From the NCBI GenBank assembly GCA_934630905.1, contig CAKTXN010000115.1, positions 1 through 5,432 of the forward strand: a DNA stretch of 5,432 bases. The letters are read 5' to 3'. Under the pieces are notes generated by a model, which saw nothing but the letters and a program-made list of their open reading frames with translations, was not told where the DNA came from and searched no databases. The first letter of the stretch is position 1, and each line of letters begins with the position of its first letter. Position numbers and translations under genes: made by a program. This DNA comes from an uncultured Eggerthellaceae bacterium. GTDB taxonomy: Bacteria > Actinomycetota > Coriobacteriia > Coriobacteriales > Eggerthellaceae. Shown piece by piece: positions 1-4,836 of the stretch.

Positions 1-425
1 ACCAGCACCAACGTCAAGAACGAGAACACGCAGAACAGCTTTTTCGCGGATTCATCGATGTTAGCTGCAACAACGGCGGCCAGCGTTTGGCCCTTGTGGC
101 GCAGCGAGGCAAACAGCGCGCCAAAGTCGTGCATGGCGCCAATGAAAATGCCGCCGATAAGGACCCACAGCAAAACGGGAACCCAGCCAAAAATTGCAGC
201 CTGAATAGGGCCGTTGATGGGGCCGGCTCCGGCAATGGAAGAAAAGTGGTGACCGATAACAACGTAGGGTTGCGCTGGAACGTAATCAACGCCGTCTTCC
301 AGGGCATGGGCAGGGGTTTCAATAGAGTTGTCGATACCCCATTGTTTGGACAGCCATCCGCCATAGCAGATATAGCCTATGATCAGGATAACTGCGGCGA
401 TGACCAGCATGATCAAAGCGTTCAT
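1..425 (-). CDS. cstA: CstA-family carbon starvation / peptide transporter, N-terminal part (cut by window edge)
   Basis: This is the first 141 codons of a multi-pass inner-membrane protein of the CstA/BtsT family, whose members take up peptides or pyruvate when carbon is limiting. The reading frame is open from ATG (423-425) to the window edge, so the C-terminal three quarters or more are missing. Residues 3-21 form the first membrane helix. The family's signature follows: DGVDYVPA at 44-51, then GHHFSSIAGAGPINGP at 58-73. A second hydrophobic stretch lies at about 78-97 and is followed by the MHDFGALFASLRHKG region (98-112), equivalent to the 'QDF..LF.S.R..G' segment of E. coli CstA. A third helix begins near residue 130. 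The start is supported by a strong ribosome binding site 9 bases upstream. It is the second gene of a minus-strand pair, 7 bases after the upstream stop. The family assignment is secure; the substrate cannot be told from this fragment. Confidence 0.9.
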   Translation of the reverse strand, partial: MNALIMLVIAAVILIIGYICYGGWLSKQWGIDNSIETPAHALEDGVDYVPAQPYVVIGHHFSSIAGAGPINGPIQAAIFGWVPVLLWVLIGGIFIGAMHDFGALFASLRHKGQTLAAVVAANIDESAKKLFCVFSFLTLVL

Positions 426-432
426 GAACTAA

Positions 433-1059
433 TTACCTCCTTCTGAACAAACCTTTCTTGCTGCATTTGATGCCAGCATTCGCTTCAAGCGCCGCTCGCA
501 TCTCTTTTCCAGCAGCATTAGTGAGAACGCACTGCGACGAAAGGTCCACCGCAGCCAGGCGCAAATCTGCCCAGCCACGCAGTCCAAAGCTGAACTCCTT
601 ATGGAAACGGGCTTTGCGAATTGCCTTTTTCGCATCGTCGGTCACCGAATCGGCCACAATGACAAGCGAGATATAGCTGCTCATATGGTCGGGAACGGGG
701 TCAACTTTCTTCAGCGCCTGAGTGGTCATAAAGTCAATCCACTCAGCCACATCTGTTGCGGAAAGCGTTTCGGTTGTCTGAAAGAAGAGGTATTCGTGAG
801 CATCCACTTCCCAAAGTTTCGCTCGCTTGGTTAGAACATACTTCTCTCCATGCGAGTGAAACTCTGCAAAAGCAGGAAAGATACGGTTGGCATATTCGTA
901 ATCAGGGAAAACGTTGAACCAACCTTCGTGTGCCAAAATGAGCTTTTTGAGCACGGTTGCGCGACTGTTGTCACGGGTAGTTGAATCGCAATTGTCGCTG
1001 GTCGTTGAACAGTTTGCGCTTGTACTTTGACTGCCTTCTGAGTCACTTTCACCAGACAC
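433..1059 (-). CDS. Uncharacterised soluble 208-residue protein encoded directly upstream of cstA
   Basis: I do not recognise a function. The best start is GTG at 1057-1059, 6 bases after a perfect GAAAGGAGGT. The longer frame starting at GTG 1099-1101 has no ribosome binding site and would translate through the Shine-Dalgarno. From the GTG the protein is 208 residues. Residues 1 to about 32 are a Ser/Thr/Asp/Asn-rich, low-complexity, probably disordered tail. The remainder looks like one globular alpha/beta domain without signal peptide or membrane helix. Visible landmarks are a block beginning LKKLILAHEGWFNVFP near residue 35, HEYLFFQTTETL, HMSSYISLVIVADSV and FSFGLRGWADLRLAAVDL. The C-terminus is basic (KCSKKGLFRRR). 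No catalytic motif or DNA-binding helix-turn-helix is evident. Tight, coupled spacing with cstA suggests a role connected to that transporter. From memory, similar proteins containing the 'FGLRGWaDlRl' block occur in other Gram-positive bacteria, but I cannot verify the family name. Confidence 0.85.
   Translation of the reverse strand: MSGESDSEGSQSTSANCSTTSDNCDSTTRDNSRATVLKKLILAHEGWFNVFPDYEYANRIFPAFAEFHSHGEKYVLTKRAKLWEVDAHEYLFFQTTETLSATDVAEWIDFMTTQALKKVDPVPDHMSSYISLVIVADSVTDDAKKAIRKARFHKEFSFGLRGWADLRLAAVDLSSQCVLTNAAGKEMRAALEANAGIKCSKKGLFRRR
435..444 (-). promoter_or_regulatory. Ribosome binding site of cstA, embedded in the 3' end of the upstream gene
   Basis: Read on the minus strand this is AGAAGGAGGT, a near-perfect Shine-Dalgarno sequence 9 bases before the cstA ATG. 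The same bases encode the last Arg codons (AGA AGG AGG) and the first base of the TAA stop of the upstream gene. A ribosome ending on that gene therefore sits on the cstA initiation site, which suggests translational coupling. Confidence 0.85.
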
Positions 1060-1065
1060 CGGCGC

Positions 1066-1075
1066 ACCTCCTTTC
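1066..1075 (-). promoter_or_regulatory. Ribosome binding site that fixes the GTG start of the uncharacterised gene
   Basis: On the minus strand this reads GAAAGGAGGT, with 6 bases before GTG at 1059. An in-frame ATG at 1075-1077 overlaps this site and a further GTG lies at 1099-1101. Neither has its own Shine-Dalgarno, so the GTG at 1059 is preferred over the longer reading frame. Confidence 0.8.
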
Positions 1076-1107
1076 ATCGCAAGTGGTGTTTTTTTTAGCA
1101 CAATACC

Positions 1108-1133
1108 TACCCACAGGCTATGAAAATTGGGTA
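1108..1133. repeat. Interrupted inverted repeat, possible operator for the minus-strand pair
   Basis: TACCCA (1108-1113) and TGGGTA (1128-1133) are perfect 6-base inverted repeats separated by 14 bases. The element lies 49 bases upstream of the GTG start of the uncharacterised gene and downstream of the best minus-strand promoter candidate, a position suited to a repressor site or an mRNA leader hairpin. Six-base arms can occur by chance, so this is a suggestion only. Confidence 0.35.
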
Positions 1134-1302
1134 AAAAGTAACGCCAAGGGGTGCAAAAGGTAGGAATTTTTATGATTTACCTGGTGCAGTAACGCAAAAG
1201 CTGCGAGATTTTTTCGCTAAGACCACGCCAATACGGTAAACTGGGAAGTTACGAATTACGGTACATTGACGAATCCGAATCATCAATCGCAAAGAGGGTG
1301 TT

Positions 1303-2613
1303 ATGGCTATTCAGGCCCCGGAAGGCACAAAAGATCTGCTTCCCGACGAAGAGCTGTTCTGGCTGGATTTCCAGCAGTGCGCGCGGGAAGTTTTCGGCAC
1401 GTATGGGTACCTGCCCATTGAGGTGCCAACCATTGAGCAAACCGAGCTGTTCGTGCGTGGCATTGGCGAAGCGACCGACGTTGTTTCCAAGGAGATGTTC
1501 GCCACGTTTTCGGGCGAGAATTTGAAGAAGCTGTTGGACGGACAGTCTCTGAAGAGCAAAAGCCGCCTGTCGCTTCGCCCCGAAGGCACTGCCGGCGTGG
1601 TGCGCGCGGTAGTGCAGCATGATTTAGTGCCTCAGGGTGCAGCTCCCGTGAAGCTGATGTACGCGGGCCCCATGTTTCGCGCCGAGCGCCCGCAAAAAGG
1701 CCGCTTGCGCCAGTTTCACCAGGTAGGCGTTGAGTGCTTGGGCGCCGAAGAGCCCACCATCGATGCCGAAGCCATTATCATGCTCATGCGTTTCTACGAA
1801 AAAGTGGGCATTCCCGCGGATAAAATGACGCTGCTGATCAACTCCATGGGCTGCGAGAAGTGCCGTCCGGCGTATCGCGATGCCGTGCGCGCCTACATGG
1901 ACGAGCATGCCGACGAGTTGTGCGAAACGTGCAACACGCGCAAGGAAATCAATCCACTGCGTGCTTTCGACTGCAAAAACGCAGGTTGCGCGCACGTAAT
2001 GGAGGCGGCGCCGAAGATTTCCGATCATCTGTGCCCCGATTGCAAAGCTCACTACGACCAGGTGAAAGCGTACCTGGAAGCTGCGGGCGTGGCGTACAAG
2101 GAAGATGCAAAGCTCGTACGCGGTCTGGACTATTACACGCGTACCGTGTTTGAAGTGCAAGTTGACGACGGTCTGGGTTCGCAAAACGCCATTGGCGGCG
2201 GCGGACGTTACGACAAGCTGGCGGAAGAAGTGGGCGGAAGGCCCACGCCAGGCTTGGGCTTTGCGTTGGGTTACGAGCGCTGCGTTTTAGCGCTTGAGGC
2301 TGCAGGCAAGGAATTCCCGAAGGCCGCGCGTTGCGACGTATTCATTGCATGCGTTGACGAAAGCGTGCGCTTGGCGGCATTCCGCCTGATGCAGGCGTGC
2401 CGCGATGCGGGCGTGGTGGCAGAAATGGATCATCAGGGACGCAGCTTGAAGAGCCAGTTCAAGCTTGCCGACAAAACAGGCGCGCGCATCATTGCTATTT
2501 TGGGCCCCGATGAGCTGGGGCAGGGCCAGGTGAAGTTGCGTAATATGGCAACTCACGAAGAAAAGCTGGTCAAATTGGAAGATGCAGTTTCAACTTGCGT
2601 GGCAAGCGAGTAA
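1303..2613 (+). CDS. hisS: Histidyl-tRNA synthetase
   Basis: This class II aminoacyl-tRNA synthetase attaches histidine to tRNA(His) in the cytoplasm, acting as a homodimer. The protein is 436 residues, close to the usual bacterial length of about 420-430. Visible landmarks are the N-terminal PEGTKDLLPDE (6-16), motif 1 around IEVPTIEQTELF (39-50), LRPEGT (91-96), motif 2 MFRAERPQKGRLRQFHQ (124-140), the histidine-specific RGLDYYTRTVFE (273-284), GGGGRYD (298-304), motif 3 GLGFALGYER (317-326) and the C-terminal anticodon-binding domain (about 343-430). The insertion domain carries eight cysteines in four pairs (184/187, 207/210, 224/229, 244/247) that may bind zinc. A segment at about 69-89, between motif 1 and LRPEGT, is roughly a dozen residues longer than in E. 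coli or Bacillus. ATG at 1303 is the natural start. aspS follows 224 bases later without a visible terminator, so the two are probably co-transcribed. Confidence 0.98.
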   Translation: MAIQAPEGTKDLLPDEELFWLDFQQCAREVFGTYGYLPIEVPTIEQTELFVRGIGEATDVVSKEMFATFSGENLKKLLDGQSLKSKSRLSLRPEGTAGVVRAVVQHDLVPQGAAPVKLMYAGPMFRAERPQKGRLRQFHQVGVECLGAEEPTIDAEAIIMLMRFYEKVGIPADKMTLLINSMGCEKCRPAYRDAVRAYMDEHADELCETCNTRKEINPLRAFDCKNAGCAHVMEAAPKISDHLCPDCKAHYDQVKAYLEAAGVAYKEDAKLVRGLDYYTRTVFEVQVDDGLGSQNAIGGGGRYDKLAEEVGGRPTPGLGFALGYERCVLALEAAGKEFPKAARCDVFIACVDESVRLAAFRLMQACRDAGVVAEMDHQGRSLKSQFKLADKTGARIIAILGPDELGQGQVKLRNMATHEEKLVKLEDAVSTCVASE

Positions 2614-2635
2614 AATAAGCGTTTGCCTTCGTTGA

Positions 2636-2683
2636 TGGTTTGCGGCTTGGTTTGCGGCCGTGATTGCGGCTGGGCTTGCCGTT
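2636..2683 (+). repeat. Degenerate 12-base tandem repeat between hisS and aspS
   Basis: Four consecutive 12-base units begin at 2636, 2648, 2660 and 2672. The first two differ only at the last base (TGGTTTGCGGCT and TGGTTTGCGGCC); the third (GTGATTGCGGCT) and fourth are more diverged. In the frame starting at 2636 they encode WFAA-WFAA-VIAA-GLAV, a hydrophobic stretch. Because 12 is a multiple of three, the repeat keeps frame. Confidence 0.6.
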
Positions 2684-2797
2684 TGGCGCGTGGCTGAACG
2701 CAGGGCTGGACGAGTGGTCACGCACGCGGCCAAGGTGCGCAAGATGCGCAAGATGAAGGCGTTTTCCGCGGAGCGAATCCGCAAGAGTGTTGAATAA
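2660..2797 (+). other. Possible small membrane-protein gene or gene remnant between hisS and aspS
   Basis: An open stretch runs from 2636 (just after an in-frame TGA at 2633-2635) to TAA at 2795-2797. The first possible start in it is GTG at 2660, giving about 45 residues, but no ribosome binding site precedes it. The translation looks protein-like: a hydrophobic, Ala-rich stretch, then a strongly basic tail containing KVRKMRKMKAFSAERIRK. Codon choice (AAG, CGC, GCG, GTG) resembles the neighbouring genes. Extending the same frame upstream past the TGA reaches an ATG at 2582 inside the end of hisS. This would give about 71 residues if the TGA were a sense codon, so a nonsense-mutated small gene is one reading. 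Other possibilities are a real small protein with an unusual start, or chance. The stretch ends 40 bases before aspS. Confidence 0.25.
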
Positions 2798-2800
2798 AGG

Positions 2801-2812
2801 GGCTTTCGAGCC
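2801..2812 (+). other. Small UUCG-loop hairpin in the aspS leader
   Basis: GGCT-TTCG-AGCC is a 4-base-pair stem closed by a TTCG tetraloop, a very stable loop in RNA. It lies 13 bases before the aspS ribosome binding site. No T-run follows, so it is not an intrinsic terminator. It may only mark the processed or stabilised hisS-aspS junction, or be chance. Confidence 0.3.
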
Positions 2813-2825
2813 GCTTCGCAGTTAT

Positions 2826-2832
2826 AAAGGAG
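2826..2832 (+). promoter_or_regulatory. Ribosome binding site that fixes the aspS start
   Basis: AAAGGAG lies 5 bases before ATG 2838-2840. The frame is open further upstream to an ATG at 2787-2789, but that start has no ribosome binding site and would add 17 residues (including FEPLRSYKGAG) not expected in AspRS. ATG 2838 is therefore preferred. Confidence 0.85.
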
Positions 2833-2837
2833 CAGGA

Positions 2838-4625
2838 ATGACCGATTTCAAAAACGAGTACTGCATGCACACCGCCACTTGTGGCGAGCTGCGCAAAGAA
2901 GACATTGGGCGCGAAGTTGTGCTGACTGGTTGGGCGTGGCATACGCGCGACCACGGCGGCATTATCTTCTGCGACCTGCGCGATCGTGATGGCTACACCC
3001 AGGTTATCATTGACCCCGATTGCGTAACCGCCGATGAGTTCGCCATCGCCGAGCATTTGAGCCGCGAAGACGTCCTGAAAATCACGGGCAAAGTACGCGC
3101 TCGTGGCGAAGAAGCCGTGAACCCCAACATGCTTACGGGTGAGATTGAAGTGCTTGCTTCGTCCATTGTGATGCTGAACAAGTCCGTTACGCCGCCGTTT
3201 GAAATTGAAGACGGCATTGCCGTTGCCGAGGAAACGCGCATGAAGTGGCGTTATATGGACCTGCGTCGTCCCGAGATGTATGCCGCCATCAAGCTGCGTC
3301 ACGTTGTGGCTCAGGCCATGCGCAAGGCACTCAACGAGCGCGACTTTATTGAAGTGGAAACGCCTATCCTGGCAAACAGCACGCCCGAAGGCGCACGTGA
3401 CTACATTGTTCCCAGCCGTCCGAACCCTGGCAAGTTCTACGCGCTGCCGCAAAGCCCGCAGCAGTTCAAGCAGATGCTTATGGTTGCTGGCATTGAGCGC
3501 TACTATCAGATTGCTCGCTGCTTCCGCGATGAGGACCTGCGCGCCGACCGTCAGCCTGAGTTTACCCAGGTGGACATTGAGATGTCGTTCGTCGAAGGTG
3601 AAGACGTCATTGATATGATGGAAGATGTGATGAAGGAAGTGCTGGCTGCTGCTGGCGTTGAGCACGAGTTCCCGCTGCAGCGTATGCAGTGGTCCGAGGC
3701 AATGGACCGCTTCGGCTGCGACCGTCCGGACATCCGCTTTGGCATGGAGCTGGTAAACCTGACCGACATCGTGCGCGGCTGCGGCTTCGGCGTTTTCGCC
3801 AAGACCGTTGAAGCGGGCGGCATTGTGAAGGCCATCAATTGCAAGGGCGCGGGCAACTGGAGCCGCGGCGAGATTGAGAAGCTTGCTGAAGTTGCTGCTG
3901 CGAATGGCGCTGCTGGCATGGCGTGGATTGCGTTCACCGATGCCGATACCGAGATGAAGGGCAAGAGCCCCATTATCAAGTTCTTGGGCGATGAAGTATA
4001 CGGCCAGATCAAACAGGCAATGGATGCTCAGCCGGGCGACTTGCTGCTGTTTGCCGCCGATAAGCCCGCTACGGTTGCCGCCGTGCTTTCTGCGCTGCGT
4101 TTGACCATGGCTGACCGTCTGGGCGTTGAGCGCAACGGCCACGCGCTGCTGTGGGTGGTGAACTTCCCCATGTTCAAGTACGATGAAGAAGAGAAGAAAT
4201 ACGCCGCCGAGCATCATCCTTTCACGCATGTGCTTGAAGAAGACCTGGATAAGATTGAAACCGACCCGCTGGCCTGCGGTTCTTATAGCTACGACATTGT
4301 TATGGACGGCTACGAGCTGGGCGGCGGTTCGATTCGTATTCATAATGTCGAAGAGCAGAAGCGCGTTTTGCGTCGCTGCGGTGTATCCGAGGAAGACCTG
4401 GACATCAAGTTCGGCCACTTGATTCATGCGCTTGAGCTGGGCGCTCCGCCTCATGGTGGCATTGCGCTGGGCCTGGACCGTTTGGTCATGCTGCTTGCAG
4501 GCAAGAGCTCCATTCGCGACGTTATTGCCTTCCCCAAGACGTCCAGCGCTTCGGATCTGATGACGGGCGCACCGAACCAGGTGACCACGCGTCAGCTGAA
4601 AGAAGTGAATCTTTCTATTCTGTAG
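2838..4625 (+). CDS. aspS: Aspartyl-tRNA synthetase, bacterial type
   Basis: This class II synthetase charges tRNA(Asp) with aspartate as a cytoplasmic homodimer. From ATG 2838 it has 595 residues, against about 590 in E. coli, and all expected parts are present. These are the N-terminal OB-fold anticodon-binding domain (about 8-115), the flipping-loop region TPEGARDYIVPSR (182-194), LPQSPQQFKQ (203-212), motif 2 FRDEDLRADRQPEFTQVD (229-246), the bacterial GAD insertion domain (about 290-420), GYELGGGSIRIH (491-502) and motif 3 GIALGLDRLVMLL (541-553). His39 in TRDHGG aligns with His31 of the non-discriminating Pseudomonas aeruginosa enzyme (E. coli has Leu). At the second discriminating position, however, Glu92 replaces the Pseudomonas Gly83. 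The enzyme may therefore also form Asp-tRNA(Asn) for an amidotransferase pathway; this is inference. It probably shares a transcript with hisS. Confidence 0.98.
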   Translation: MTDFKNEYCMHTATCGELRKEDIGREVVLTGWAWHTRDHGGIIFCDLRDRDGYTQVIIDPDCVTADEFAIAEHLSREDVLKITGKVRARGEEAVNPNMLTGEIEVLASSIVMLNKSVTPPFEIEDGIAVAEETRMKWRYMDLRRPEMYAAIKLRHVVAQAMRKALNERDFIEVETPILANSTPEGARDYIVPSRPNPGKFYALPQSPQQFKQMLMVAGIERYYQIARCFRDEDLRADRQPEFTQVDIEMSFVEGEDVIDMMEDVMKEVLAAAGVEHEFPLQRMQWSEAMDRFGCDRPDIRFGMELVNLTDIVRGCGFGVFAKTVEAGGIVKAINCKGAGNWSRGEIEKLAEVAAANGAAGMAWIAFTDADTEMKGKSPIIKFLGDEVYGQIKQAMDAQPGDLLLFAADKPATVAAVLSALRLTMADRLGVERNGHALLWVVNFPMFKYDEEEKKYAAEHHPFTHVLEEDLDKIETDPLACGSYSYDIVMDGYELGGGSIRIHNVEEQKRVLRRCGVSEEDLDIKFGHLIHALELGAPPHGGIALGLDRLVMLLAGKSSIRDVIAFPKTSSASDLMTGAPNQVTTRQLKEVNLSIL

Positions 4626-4635
4626 CAATAAACTT

Positions 4636-4644
4636 TGCTATGAT
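4636..4644 (+). promoter_or_regulatory. Extended -10 promoter motif just after aspS
   Basis: TGC-TATGAT matches the extended -10 pattern TGnTATAAT with one mismatch in the hexamer. No good -35 box is present at 16-18 bases (the sequence there is aspS coding end), which is tolerated for extended -10 promoters. Transcription would begin near 4650-4652, exactly at the base of a hairpin, and reach a terminator ending at 4767. Confidence 0.45.
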
Positions 4645-4650
4645 TTGCAG

Positions 4651-4767
4651 CGAGTTGCGCGTAAGCGCTCGCGGCAATAGGGAGCATGAACGAAACACAG
4701 ATGCAGTACGAAGGCACTGTGGAAGCGAAGCAAATAAAAGCCCGTGGTTGCGACTGCGGGCTTTTTT
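4651..4767 (+). ncRNA. Candidate structured RNA or attenuated leader of about 117 nt
   Basis: Three successive stem-loops lie between the extended -10 motif and the next gene. Hairpin 1 (4650-4672) pairs GCGA with TCGC and GCGC with GCGC around a GTAA tetraloop (a GNRA type), with a 3-base bulge GTT on the left arm. TTGC (4645-4648) and GCAA (4674-4677) could extend it if the RNA starts earlier. Hairpin 2 (4696-4721) pairs CACAG with CTGTG and TGC with GCA across one bulged A, with a 9-base loop. Hairpin 3 is the terminator at 4736-4767. The content matches no RNA family that I recognise (not tmRNA, SRP RNA, 6S, T-box or a common riboswitch). It could be a free small RNA, a leader with a terminator switch for the gene at 4837, or simply the 3' trailer of the aspS transcript. 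No alternative anti-terminator pairing of the terminator's left arm is obvious, which favours the small RNA or trailer readings. Confidence 0.4.
4736..4767 (+). terminator. Intrinsic terminator downstream of aspS
   Basis: AAAAGCCCG (4736-4744) pairs with CGGGCTTTT (4757-4765). The pairing can continue inward through two G-T wobbles and one G-C pair, leaving a loop of about 6 bases. Six T residues (4762-4767) follow the GC-rich stem. It ends the aspS transcript and any shorter RNA starting near 4651. On the minus strand it also has a short T-run, so it may act weakly in both directions, although no minus-strand gene enters from the right within this window. Confidence 0.9.
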
Positions 4768-4836
4768 ATCGAGTGGGTTGAGCACGGGCGGAATCGGGCG
4801 GTGCGCCGGATTTTGCTAGATAAGGAGAACGAACCG

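Larger units (their letters stand above)
1060..1302. other. Divergent intergenic region with control sequences for both directions
   Basis: This 243-base region separates the minus-strand pair from hisS and must hold the promoters of both. No consensus promoter stands out. The best minus-strand candidate is TTGCGT (1192-1197) with CATAAA (1169-1174) at 17-base spacing. A weak plus-strand candidate for hisS is TTCGCT (1213-1218) with TAAACT (1237-1242) at 18-base spacing. The 8-base word agtaacgc occurs twice (1137-1144 and 1188-1195), and gcaaaag occurs twice (1153-1159 and 1194-1200). Both pairs lie near the candidate minus-strand promoter and could be binding sites. No T-box leader, the usual synthetase control element in Firmicutes, is recognisable before hisS. 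The hisS ribosome binding site is the modest GAGG at 1294-1297, 5 bases before the ATG. Confidence 0.4.

Noticed and set aside
14..364. Minus-strand open frame of 116 codons in another frame of cstA
   Set aside because: Out-of-frame shadow; the real CstA frame runs from ATG 425 to the window edge and carries the family motifs.
87..446. Plus-strand open frame of 119 codons over the start of cstA
   Set aside because: Antisense to a clear CstA N-terminus; no ribosome binding site and no recognisable protein.
1203..1217. Small hairpin GCGA...TCGC with a T-rich loop upstream of hisS, considered as part of a T-box or terminator
   Set aside because: Only four base pairs, no T-box consensus nearby and no T-run after the stem, so it is not distinguishable from chance.
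2787..2837. Upstream ATG extension of aspS by 17 residues
   Set aside because: No ribosome binding site at 2787, while ATG 2838 has AAAGGAG at proper distance and gives the usual AspRS N-terminus.
2718..4628. 636-codon open frame on the minus strand covering all of aspS
   Set aside because: It is the antisense shadow of a strongly codon-biased gene. Its translation is low-quality (His/Asn/Ala/Val rich, no recognisable domain) and aspS on the plus strand is unequivocal.
4686..4781. 31-codon open frame starting ATGAACGAAACA after aspS
   Set aside because: GGAG is only one base from the ATG, the frame runs straight through the intrinsic terminator stem and T-run, and the peptide resembles nothing. 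It does not look like a leader peptide either, as no amino acid is enriched.
4817..4822. TAGATA as a -10 box for the zinc-ribbon gene (preceded by TGC)
   Set aside because: Transcription would start inside or after the ribosome binding site at 4822-4827, and no -35 lies at proper spacing.
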